Positions 45,105-55,910 of a DNA stretch of 64,000 bases are shown in pieces. This DNA comes from Notospermus geniculatus. Taxonomy: Eukaryota; Nemertea; Pilidiophora; Heteronemertea; Lineidae. Position 1 is the stretch's first letter, and the number at the start of each line of letters is the position of its first letter. Location: contig NMRB01000086.1 in the NCBI GenBank assembly GCA_002633025.1, positions 414,214 through 478,213 on the forward strand, written 5' to 3'. The position numbers were made by a program, and so were the translations under genes. The notes beneath the pieces are model-generated. The model was not told the origin of the DNA. It did no database searches and saw only the letters and a program-made list of their open reading frames with translations.

Positions 45105-46244
45105 TGTTGTTGGAAGAAGGTTAATCTCGGTTACAGTCACTTCTGTTGTTCTATAAAAGTGGGTTAGGCAAAAGCGCTGTTGATATAATTCTTTTGAGCG
45201 CGTTAGGTAATAAAATTTGTTATGAATAACGTGTAGGTTTTGAGGTACTGATACTTCACTTGCAGCATTGTTACTTCTGTTCGAGTCTGAATAGCCACAA
45301 AACTTGGATGCCTCAAGATCTTGTTAGGTTTGAATGAAATTTTGAAGTATTCTTAAAGTACATGTACTTTGAAGGAAAGAACAAAACCCTCTGTGCCTCA
45401 ATGCTTTGCCGACTGTTCTCAAGTATTTTGTCCCCTTTCTTGACTGAGATTGAAAGAAGGGAAAGTTTTCAAAAGCGGAAGATAGTGGTGAAGTCACAAA
45501 AGGAGAAATTTTTCCGACAATAAGAGATAAAATGTTCGTCTGTGGGCAAGTCCTTTGGCAGATCTACCCACAACAAACACAATGTAATTACATTTGATAT
45601 CAATCTATATCGTTAATTTGACATCCATTTTGAGTACGCGGCAAAATGCCTTGGGTAGTAACTAGCTGAATTAATACAAACATTGCCTCCTTTTTAGTCG
45701 CGATCATTCCCATTTGGCGTAATACTACTTGTAATTGAGGTTCGCCTGCTGCCGCGGGTGAAATTTGAATTCAAACATTTCGGAAGCAGACGCTGGCATT
45801 GTAATTACCGACAAAGGAAAATAGTGTTGATACACAAAACGGTGAAATCGGCAATGAAACGTTGTGTTTGTTTCCCATGCAATTACTCGAGCCTTTCGAG
45901 TCATTTCTCTCACTTTATTCAAGTGATTCTTGGTGGCTTATTCAAATGAGGTATACATAGCCATTGGGCGTCTTAACGGATTGGGAGGAACGCTCTTGCT
46001 GGTGGACTAGGTTGGAAACCGTTGTAGAAGTGGTAAAGTTGTGATTAGTTTTGTACAATGCAACTAAATGCCCCATTTGGTGTTTATACTTTATGTTCAG
46101 ATGCCCTCCAGTAGCAGGTGGTGGTTGCAAGTCACTTGTTTGAGATGAATGGGACATGAAAACAGATTCAGCTAATGGGGTGATTCTGGAGTTTCTGAAG
46201 TTGGCCTGTCTGTTATTTCCTCCCTTGCAGCCCATCGGTGTGAT
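44990..46244. repeat. Duplicated block 4, left copy
   Basis: About 1255 bp repeated at 46246-47500 after the single N at 46245. Divergence is uneven: one difference in a 410-bp core and many in the last 100 bp. Confidence 0.85.
45541..45950. promoter_or_regulatory. Candidate conserved noncoding element, copy 1
   Basis: 410 bp that differ from 46796-47205 at a single base (C45699 against T46954), while flanks differ at several percent. Contains at least six homeodomain-type TAAT/ATTA cores, including the palindrome AATGTAATTACATT. No coding sense. Low divergence may be constraint or a shared recent haplotype. Confidence 0.4.
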
Positions 46245-46245
46245 N

Positions 46246-47500
46246 CTTTTGAAAAATCTGAGCGATTACATTTCTTCCTGTATCTTCCGGAGTTATTTTG
46301 GTTCACCCTGGTTGATATCTTCTGCAATTTAAGATGAGTTTTGCTGTTGCGGGTCACATTTTGTTGTTGGAAGAAGGGGTTAATCTCTGTTACAGTCACT
46401 TCTGTTGTTCTATAAAAGTGGGTTAGGCAAAAGCGCTGTTGATATAATTCTTTTGAGCGCGTTAGGTAATAAAATTTGTGATGAATAACGTGTAGGTTTT
46501 GAGGTACTGATACTTCACTTGCAGCATTGTTACTTCTGTTCGAGTCTGAATAGCCACAAAACTTGGATGCCTCAAGATCTTGTTAGGTTTGAATGAAATT
46601 TTGAAGTATTCTTAAAGTACATGTACTTTGAAGGAACAAACCCCTCTGTGCCTCAATGCTTCCCTGACTGTTCTCAAGTATTTTGTCCCCTTTCTCGACT
46701 GAGATTGAAAGAAGGGAAAGTTTTCAAAAGCGGAAGATAGTGGTGCAGTCACAAAAGGAGAAATTTTTCCTACAATGAGAGATGAAATGTTCGTCTGTGG
46801 GCAAGTCCTTTGGCAGATCTACCCACAACAAACACAATGTAATTACATTTGATATCAATCTATATCGTTAATTTGACATCCATTTTGAGTACGCGGCAAA
46901 ATGCCTTGGGTAGTAACTAGCTGAATTAATACAAACATTGCCTCCTTTTTAGTTGCGATCATTCCCATTTGGCGTAATACTACTTGTAATTGAGGTTCGC
47001 CTGCTGCCGCGGGTGAAATTTGAATTCAAACATTTCGGAAGCAGACGCTGGCATTGTAATTACCGACAAAGGAAAATAGTGTTGATACACAAAACGGTGA
47101 AATCGGCAATGAAACGTTGTGTTTGTTTCCCATGCAATTACTCGAGCCTTTCGAGTCATTTCTCTCACTTTATTCAAGTGATTCTTGGTGGCTTATTCAA
47201 ATGAGTTACATAGCCATTGGGCGTCTTAACGGATTGGGAGGAACGCTCTTGCTGGTGGACTAGGTTGGGAACCGTTGTAGAAGTGGTAAAGTTGTGATTA
47301 GTTTTGTACAATGCAACTAAATGCCCCATTTGGTGTTTATACTTTATGTTCAGATGCCCTCCAGTAGTAGGTGGTAGTTGTAATTCACTTGTTTGATTTG
47401 AGTGTGACATGAAAACTGGTTCAGCTATGGGGTGATTCTGGAGTTTCTGAAGTTGGCCTGTCTGTTATTTCCTCCCTTGGAGCCCATCGGTGTGATGGGG
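46246..47500. repeat. Duplicated block 4, right copy
   Basis: Direct copy of 44990-46244 that continues into unique sequence after GGTGTGATG. Confidence 0.85.
46796..47205. promoter_or_regulatory. Candidate conserved noncoding element, copy 2
   Basis: Same 410 bp as 45541-45950 with one substitution. Confidence 0.4.
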
Positions 47501-47644
47501 ACAGGAGGAGGGAGGCTGAAGTGTTCTTTGACTCTGGTTCTCTCCCCGTCTCTGTGCGATTTCCCGCAGCATTTCATTTCAGTTGGTGCGAAACTGCACG
47601 TAGATCAGTTATCATCATGCTCAGCTCTTGGTTCAGTATATCAT

Positions 47645-48008
47645 TGCAGTGGTCACTCTGATTGCAGTAGTCGCTGGTCACATTGCAGAAGTTGTTAAGA
47701 TTGCAGTAGTTGTAAAAGTCACTATTCACATTGCAGAAGTCACTACTGTAAGATTGCAGTAGTTGTAGAAGTCACAAATCACATTATTGAAGTTGTCACT
47801 CAGATTGCAGTAGTTGCTAAGATTGCAGTAGTTTAAAAAGTAACTAATCACATTGCGGTAGTCGCTAAGATGTACATGTAGTTGAAAAAGTCAGCCATCA
47901 CACTTGCAGTAGTCCCTATGATTGCAGTAGTTGTAGAGGTCGCAAATCACATTGCAGTAGTCACTATTTCAGTAGTCCCCAAGATTGCAGTACCGGTAGT
48001 GCATTAGT
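47645..48008. repeat. Degenerate minisatellite built on ATTGCAGTAGT
   Basis: The word ATTGCAGTAG or a close variant recurs about a dozen times at irregular spacing, alternating with AAGTCAC-type spacers. Confidence 0.75.
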
Positions 48009-48021
48009 CACCAGCCACATT

Positions 48022-48147
48022 GGCTGATATTCATAAAAAGGTAGCAAATGCTTTTACTTCAGGTTTTGCAGTACATGTACATTTACATTGGACCTCGCTG
48101 TGCAAATCATAAGTAAAAGCATTTGCTACCTTTTATGAATACCAGCC
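48022..48147. mobile_element. MITE family G, copy 2 (ATT duplication)
   Basis: 126-bp hairpin, ends GGCTGATATTCATAAAAAGG and CCTTTTATGAATACCAGCC, flanked by ATT on both sides (48019-48021, 48148-48150). Inserted at the edge of the ATTGCAGTAG minisatellite. Confidence 0.85.
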
Positions 48148-48150
48148 ATT

Positions 48151-49202
48151 GCAGTAGTCACTTTTTCTTGTGCAGGAGACAACTTGAATCCTTGCTGCAA
48201 CAGGAAACGCTGTCTGTCTGTTACATATACTGGTATATGATATTGGGTAAGGAACTAAACCCGCCCTCACTGAGTCCTCAAGCTCGGAAGCCCGTTTGCC
48301 AGTCTAAATGGCATCTCATTGAAGTATCGTTCGATGTATTGTAGATACCGCAGACTTGCCAGAGAGCGATCATTGCCGCTGCGGCGGGAGGGTACAGTTG
48401 CAGGAAACCAATATTGTAATCTCCAGCGTGAAACGCTGCATCTCTGATGTCACAATGTCGCTACATGGTGTCCAACTAAAGATACGCCATTCATTGCTTC
48501 AATAATAGCCTTTGAGCATTATCTGACTTCCAACACTCACCATCTCAAAAGCGTTTTCTTTGGAAATAAAGGTTCGTTGCTCCACAGTCAACCATACTAT
48601 TGTCACGAAGACAACGCCTCCTCGGGTCCATTCAAAGATTATTCTGACCCACTGAGTCAGAGGGCTCTTCTGTGTAACATGTAACGTTGACGCTGCACAC
48701 CTTTGGCTCACCCATAAAGGACAGAATCCTTCATCATAGTCAAAAAGGATTATAATGCCTACCAAATATCACACAAAAGCTCAAACGGGAGGTGGCTTTC
48801 GAAAAGGGATCATCATCTGATATATTAGCCAGCGGAGGCCATTTGGGTTTCAGTTTTCATTATGTTTCGGCATTTGGCCGTGCTCGCCGGTGGCCAGAAA
48901 CTGTTCGTCTGACATTGTGTTTGAGATGAGCTTTGTGTCGTCTTCTCAAGGATCATTTCTCGTTGTCTTGTTTTCTCTGTTGGAAATATCGCCCGGCGGT
49001 ACAGTGACGGCAGACGACCCGGGGATACGATCTCAAGTGTTACACATTCCTCTTGTCTGTATGCGGAAATGCGAGTCGCCCTCATAGTCCAACATTGAAG
49101 CTGTTTCCCCCCGTTCGTAATTCAGTTAGCTATTTGAAGGTGGCACCCAGTGCAGCCACAAACAATCATCAGACAACTGCTTTCGTGTTGGTTGGTTGAT
49201 AC
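48151..49202. other. Noncoding, no gene recognised
   Basis: No exon or repeat structure that I would defend. Confidence 0.4.
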
Positions 49203-49423
49203 TGGGCCGATTTTTTAAACGATAGTTAAGGTAAACCTCGGTTTAACCATCGGCTTTTCTGGCAAACCGTGCACTAACCAAAGTAAACCTTTTGACTTTT
49301 AGAATGTTTGGCTATCAACGATTCATAAAATCGAAAAATTCACTTCGATTAACAAACAGTTTGTCAACTGAGGGTTAATGAAACCCAATGGTTATCTTAG
49401 CCATCGTTTAAAAAATCGGCCCA
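49203..49423. mobile_element. MITE with TGGGCCGATTTTTTAAAC ends
   Basis: 221 bp. Left end TGGGCCGATTTTTTAAACGA and right end TCGTTTAAAAAATCGGCCCA; arms of about 30 bp with partial pairing further in. Target duplication unclear. Confidence 0.75.
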
Positions 49424-50041
49424 TAGGCGTTAAAATTTTTGCTATCTAAGTGCTGTCGTAAACTTGTGTGGAGGAATCTTACATATTGGTTTGTGATGCT
49501 CATAGAACTGGTCCTAAAAGTCCTCCCTTCAAAACATTGACGTGCAAAACAAGTGTCAGATATGGCATAAAAAGCTTTATAGACAATATTGGGTTTTTAT
49601 GAAGATAGTGAAGGGAAAAAGAGCCCTCAGAAAGAAAGCATTACCGTCGTTGAGAGTTTGCTTCAGGTGTCATGTAGAAAATTGACCGAAAGGGGCAGAT
49701 TCCACAGTCTTTTGGGGGCAAAGGCTGGTGTTTGTCTTCCTACTCTCCCTTGCAGACTGCCCATTCATCTGCATTTTGTGATAAGATTGCAAACACCTAT
49801 ACATTCCAATTGCCAGAACTTGTTTCTGAGGACACAAATACAGAAATTCATTACACCGCGTGTAACGACGGTGTCCTTCAAGAAATTTCCACTTGTGTCG
49901 TTCCAGATGCTTCTTGTGGACAAAGCAGCTGAAGTATCAACACCAAGATGAAAAGTTCGGTCGAGATGTTACGTGAATGATTAGCCAGTGGAATCAAGAT
50001 GTGGTTGTTCGTAGAATGCCGTGAAGATGGAGAAAAGGGGA

Positions 50042-50475
50042 TCACAAGATTGATGCTGTGATGATGTAGCAGTAACTGTAACAAGAATGATGCTGAGAAG
50101 ATGCTGTACCAGGAGGCGTTGTGCTGCAAAGATGTAGAAGGTATCCCCAGGAATGGTACCGTGGAGATGTAGCTGTAGTTGTTACAAGAATGATGCCGCA
50201 GAGTAGAAGCTGGGCCAGGAGGAATGATGTTGTGTGTAAAAGTATGATGCTGAGAGGATATAGAAGCTGTCGCAGAAATGATGCTGTGGAGAAGAAAATG
50301 TAGCTGTTGCAAGAATGATGCTGAGAAGATGAAGAAGAAGCTGTGCCAGGATTGGTGCTGCGAAGATGCAGATATAGCTGTTGCAGGAATGATGCTGAAG
50401 AAAAGTAGATGTACCTGTCCCAGGAGAAAGCAGGAATGCAGGAATTAAAATATACATACATGTAGCTGTTGCAAG
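50042..50475. repeat. Degenerate minisatellite, roughly 55-bp unit
   Basis: AAGAATGATGCTGAGAAGAT, AGCTGTTGCAAGAATGATGC and relatives recur about eight times. Long open frames on the minus strand are low-complexity by-products. Confidence 0.75.
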
Positions 50476-52093
50476 AATGAAGATTAAGAAGTCCCGAAGG
50501 AGGTTCTTCTGTGAAAATTCATTGAACTAGAGTGACACTTGCTAATTATCCAGGGCCATATTAGCCACTGACATCCAAGAAGTCACTGTGTTGTATATAG
50601 ATCTACTCTTTTGGTTGATGGGGAAGGTGTTATCAACCAAGAAATAGCCCAATGGCAAAGACTGATGTAGCAGACCACTGTGAAGTGGGTGTGATACCTG
50701 CTCTGAAGTTTTCTCAACATACTTTCTGTCTTCCTGCACTTTGAGATTGTCCCTTACCCCTTAAATCACAGCCCCCGGTCCATCAGAGTATTACTTACAT
50801 CTAATAAATCCTTAAGGAGGATGGGTACTTGGACATTAACACTACAAAAGATTTTGTGTGATAAGTTCGTATCAAGACGAATGCCCTTAGGTTGGGTCAG
50901 AAAAAAATGCATCCCTTTGGCAGTGTGGGCAATTTTGTCCACGAATTAATCGTAAGTTGGTTTGTTAGCTAATAGAAATGTCCACCCTAAGAATATCTTA
51001 CTTTAAGATGAATTGGGACTAGGCTCACCATCTCAGAAAAAATCGGTGTAAAAAGCTAACTTTTTGGGAACACAATTACGGCAACATGCAAAGAAGCACT
51101 TTAGAGACGGAATGACGATTGTCTATTTTTTGCAATCGCGTTTGCTCCGGGTATGACGGTGATGAATGTCGATGAATAACGTGTCGGATGTGTCACCTGT
51201 GGGGAGGGGTCGGATCCATCAGGCGGGTGGTTAGGGGGCAACGATTATTTGAGGATGAAACCGCAATTATTTACAGCAGATCTCATGATGAATGAGGCCA
51301 TTGGTGTAAATTGTATGTCTGGACAATTTACTGATAATTCTGTAGGAAGTGGGATAATGATTCTCGGGAGAGTTTTAGGACTTTTTGTAATGTTATCTTT
51401 TTCAATCAGTTTTGGTTTTGGTGTTGATGCAGTGGTGCGGAGTTGAAGACACACCTGCCGTGTCCACTTTCAAATTAGGCCATACGCATTGTTGGAGATA
51501 TGAATAGGGGTATTACGATTGATCACGTGATGCTTTGTGAAATCACGGGAGAAATAAAAATTTTGTTGTAATTGATCTTTTTGGCCCCAATCTTGTGATT
51601 CGAAAAATGAATTGTTGATTTCTGCATACGGTACCTTATTGCTTTTGGTATAGGTTGCATACTTATCAATATGAATCCTGTCAATTTACTTGAAAAGGTG
51701 TAACATGGTTTTTGAATGATTTCATGTAAAGAAATTGTTGATTTAAAGAAAAGAGAAAAAATGATTAAAATTATGTTGTTCTGATCATTTCAAGAGTCCA
51801 ACAAATCCCTATTGTGTTTTGTCTTGCCCTTCATGATCCTTTGTTTCTTCTTTTGTTAGCTTACCTGAGCACTTACCGTCTGGTGTCCGTTAGCACGGCC
51901 AGTTTCGTTTGTCCGTTAGCAAGGTACGTTTGTCTGTCGGCGTCCTTTAGCAGGGTAAGTTTCGTAACCGCTGGGGGTATTGACCTGAAACGCTGTACAT
52001 TGTCGTCCTGTTAGAAGAAGATAACGGCGTGTTTATACAATGTACTAAATTGTACCAAAGTAAATTGGGATGATGCGGGGTGGTCGTCTCTTA
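50476..52093. other. Noncoding, no gene recognised
   Basis: No recognisable exon or structured repeat. Confidence 0.4.
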
Positions 52094-52229
52094 ATATAGA
52101 GTTTTCGCAAAAGCCCCGAAACGCCAACGCGAACGTCTATCCTTTTGTTCGGTGCTCTCTTCGTGGCATCGAACAATGGATTTGGCGTTCGCGTTGGCGT
52201 TTCGGGGGCTTTTCGAAAACTCCCTATTA
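52094..52229. mobile_element. Inverted-repeat element with GC-rich arms
   Basis: About 136 bp. Left arm GAGTTTTCGCAAAAGCCCCG then AAACGCCAACGCGAACG; right arm is its complement with few mismatches. The loop contains GAACAATGGAT. Target duplication unclear. Confidence 0.75.
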
Positions 52230-52922
52230 CATGTATGTTCGCTTTTCTTCCACTTTGGCATCTAGGCCTTGGCATGTGAATAGAGGCTGTTGCGGAAAGG
52301 AATAGAAAAGACGTCGGTATACGATAGTTCTCTTCTGTCGTTCCGCATCTTTTTCAGACCTTGAACAATACTGCGATAAAAGACTTCAATGTGAATCAGA
52401 AGGGCCGAAGATAACTGATATTGAACTTATAGAAGGTGATATTTCCGTTATCCTGATGACAAATCTTCCCGCCCTAGGCTCATTTCCTCTTGATTCTAAT
52501 GCGATTGTTAGCGCCCTCGACTGGCTAATGGGCTAACAGGCAGAAAATAGGAGAGTGGAGCCTGTTAGCTGGTCACTGAGCTGAGGAATCTGGAAGTCAG
52601 GGTGAAGAAAATGATACGATTTTGCTGCAAGCAGAAGTTCTCTTTTATTGCGTGATTTGAAAAGAAAGAAAAAAAGCCATGAATATGAAAATACGATATA
52701 GTGATGGTTTCAACCAGCAGAAACCAGTTTTTCAGCATTGAGGGTTTATGCATTGGTTTTCTGCTTTGTAGGCCTACAGAACCTGAAGCTAGTAGGAGAA
52801 ATTAGGTAGGCCTAGAAGCAAAATTCTAGGCCTAATTCCTGTACCGTTACGTTTCTTCGTCGTGTTCTTCCCACACTACACAAAAGTCGGATGCCTGCCG
52901 TAGCAGCCTCGTTCCCGTTGTA

Positions 52923-53260
52923 TTGGCTGAAATGAATGCAAACGCAAGTCATAACGTCAGGCTTGGGTCTGTTTCAGACTGCTGCCGTAGATGGGAAAAT
53001 TTTCTCACAAACTGGCAGAAATTGGCACATGCATGCTCAAGTAGGCCTAATACCAATCAAGAGTTTGAGGAAGCATGCCGTCAGTTGTTACTGCCCTATA
53101 AAATATTGAAAAGAGCAAATTCTTTGGAGAAGAAAACGGAACTAATTGCCTTAACATCTCCGCTCCTTCGTCAAGATTATTCACCCCTCTCACCTTAGAC
53201 AACCAGTTCGTGACGAGTGCGCTAATTTATCAGAATCTCCTGCTCATTGTTGACAAGGAG
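52923..53260 (+). pseudogene. Possible coding exon of unknown protein, interrupted by a CT slip
   Basis: An ATG frame of 91 codons (helical, e.g. EFEEACRQLLLPYKILKRAN) stops at 53198. If one CT of the CTCT at 53187-53190 is ignored, the frame continues as TLDNQFVTSALIYQNLLLIV and DKE into a good donor (GAG|GTAAGA at 53260). The continuation looks protein-like, so this may be a first exon with a sequencing or allelic slip, or a gene fragment. I do not recognise the family and found no downstream exon. Confidence 0.3.
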
Positions 53261-54094
53261 GTAAGAAAGAAGGCAGGAATACCGTCCTGAGTGGAGGGGA
53301 GAGAATTGCGGCTCTTCCGTTCTCCGGTTGCACTCCCCGAGCTCGGTTCGGCTAGCCAATGTTGCTTTCTGATTCTGTCGCTTGATTCTTATCAATCATG
53401 GGTACTTTCTGATTGGTCCCTAAAGGATGTGTATAAGTGACCAATCAGAAGATTCTCTGTAATGCACAATACGTGTACTGTGTGTTATCTGGTCGCTGTT
53501 GCTGAGAACCACTTCTGTAGGGCTGACTTTGCTTCGACGTGGCGTAGCGCGGCGGGAGTTCCAGCAACTGTTAAACTCGCCCCTCCGAAGTGCTAGCGCG
53601 GAATCTAACACAATATCTGTCAGTTAGTCTAGTTAAGGAGGGCTGTTGAGTATTGTTGTCTACTGAACAGATTGTATACATCCTATAACCAGATTATCTC
53701 CGCAGCCTCTCCAGCCTTTCTTGGGAATGATTCGTCATTTTGCTAGTGGCGCACTCAAGTGGTCAATTCGTCCGGCCGGGACTTGATCATGTCCAAGATG
53801 ATCACGTGAGAGTTACGAGCGGACCATAATCCAACATCTTAACGCTGGTTAGGTCCGTTTCTGGCTGGCATGACTTCAGAATGATTTTATGAAGAAAAAC
53901 CCTTCCAAGCGCGCCCGCTGGCGGCCATTTTGAAATTCAAGATGGCGGCCGCTAGGGGGCACTTGTCACTCGTCCTGAAATTGATCTGCATATCAAAGTA
54001 CTTGTAGCAAATTTGGTGCTTTTAGGGTCTATACCGTTTTGCACGATTTTGCTTAAAGGGTGGAGAGCAGTACAGACAAATCGCCTCGTTGTGT

Positions 54095-54160
54095 CCCGTT
54101 ACTTGTGTTCGAACCCACGTTCTGACTGGTGACTGTCTTCCACTGCACCACCCAGCCAAT
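54095..54160 (-). repeat. tRNA-derived SINE head
   Basis: Minus strand: GGTGGTGCAGTGGAAGAC (A-box-like), then GTGGGTTCGAACAC (B box) at tRNA spacing. Same family as 14160-14252. Confidence 0.55.
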
Positions 54161-54984
54161 CCCAGTAGATTTCACCAAAGTCAGCACTGGCAACATCACC
54201 AGATATGGCCTCCTTAACAAAACCACAGCGTGAAATGGCTAGTTGTTACCAGAAATGGCACTAATATGGGTATTGTTGGTCGCTAACAGACATGAGCAAG
54301 GTTTCGTGTTTGCTCATATCCCCTCTTATTGCCCCATTGTCCCCCACTCTCTCCTCTGAATCCTCGCAAACCAGTCGCCTTTCCTCCAAGCTACCGTGTA
54401 ATTGCCGCTATTCAGACCGAATTTCCGCGGTTTTGTACAGCTAGAAAGTACAAAATTGGCGGCAAATAAAATTCCGCGGAGTGGCGGGAAAGTGACAGGC
54501 GAGAGAGAAAATCACGAGAATAGGTATTATGCGACGGGATCTACATCTGTCTTGGTGCTCTCTTTGATGAAATGGCGGGAATTATTATCTGAATAGTTCA
54601 ATTGGAAGCTATCAATCATCGACTTCAATGATCTGTCTGAACTCTGGTGATAAGTTACATTGAGAAGTGAAGAGTTTTCTATTAAGTTTTGACGTTTTGA
54701 TTTGGCGGACAAGGCCAGGTTCATGACTTTAGGATGAAATGATGACAAAATTATATTATTAAGGCGGGGAAAGTGATATGGACCAAGTTTTAATTTTCTA
54801 AGAACAGGTCCTCGAGATCAAAAGATCTTTTAGATATCGCTTTGGAGTCCGCCTGGTTGAGAAGTGGTATTGTGATCGGATAGTGCGATCAGGATGAATA
54901 ACATCCCGCATGATCCGCGTTGTGGCTGCAAACATTTTCACTTGACCAATGGCTTATAGAAGTGAGTTCGCTGAAAAGTATTTT

Positions 54985-55095
54985 GGCAGCCATCTTAGAT
55001 CGATTGTGGCAGCCATCTTGGATCAATTGCGGCGGCCATCTTAGATTGGTTGCGGCAGCCATCTTGGATTGATTTTGGCAGCCATCTTGGATCGT
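54985..55095. repeat. Tandem repeat carrying YY1-like GCCATCTTGGAT
   Basis: About 26-bp unit, five copies, each with GCAGCCATCTT; the complement AAGATGGCTGC matches the known YY1 consensus core (AAGATGGCGGC). Also seen singly near 3013, 53942, 60281 and 60360. Confidence 0.7.
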
Positions 55096-55789
55096 TTGCA
55101 GAGGAATTCGCTCTTGGGCTGTTGGAAGATCTTTTGGAACCGGCGTTTCTCCCCACAGATTCCTCGCACCGACGAAAATATTTTGAAGAAATTTCGTTAT
55201 TCCAATCATTCGCTTGTTTATTTCATCTCCCCTTGTGCCTATTTCACCATTCGCCACGGCACCGACAACATTCTCACATAACCACTATTGTTTCAATTGT
55301 AAAACCAAGTCAGCGGTTTTGTCCCGGCGTCTATTATGCGGTTTGCGCCAGGGGGATGTTGCCGCATTCACAGAATTGAATTTTAGACCCCGATGAATAC
55401 TTGTCCCGTCCCTTATGTCTTGGTTAGGTCTGATTCGATTTGTTCAATTTGTGTACTTATGATGGGGGAAATTTGGCGCGAAATAGAAGTATCATGTGCT
55501 GATGAGCAGCTAATGCACACAATTCGAATAAATACGAATCGGGGGAGTCATGCGTGACATTGTCAACCTTGTGCCCAGGTGATGCTTCGATAACCCCTCA
55601 TAGTTTGAATACCCGCATGCTGCTAATTTTAAAGCCTACTGGAGATGGAAATTTCCATGCCAGCCAAATCCTGAAATCGTACCCTGTCAGGCTTTATGTA
55701 GTATGTAGGCTTTGGTATTGGAAAGCACGCATTGAGAGCTTTCCAACGATGAGATTGGTTTTTGATGCCATTCGAGCTTTTGTGCCAAT

Positions 55790-55907
55790 GGGCCAGATGA
55801 ATAAAGACTAGCAAATGCTTTTACTTCAGATCTGTACAGTATTACCTAGTGCATTTGTATTGCAAAATTCAAGTAAAAGCATTTACTAGTCTTTATTCAG
55901 ATGACCC
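55790..55907. mobile_element. MITE family G, copy 3 (AAT duplication)
   Basis: 118 bp, ends GGGCCAGATGAATAAAG and CTTTATTCAGATGACCC, sharing the inner block GCAAATGCTTTTACTTC with copies 2 and 4. Flanked by AAT on both sides (55787-55789, 55908-55910). Confidence 0.85.
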
Positions 55908-55910
55908 AAT

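Noticed and set aside
45725-45949. Frames conserved between both block-4 copies (65 and 63 codons)
   Set aside because: Conservation follows from near-identity of the whole 410 bp and includes non-coding positions equally; no protein resemblance.
47645-48008. CRISPR-like spaced repeats
   Set aside because: Spacing is irregular, the repeats are degenerate, and the context is an animal genome; it is a minisatellite.
50042-50461. Minus-strand frames of 139-144 codons rich in His, Ser and Leu
   Set aside because: They are low-complexity readings of the degenerate minisatellite.
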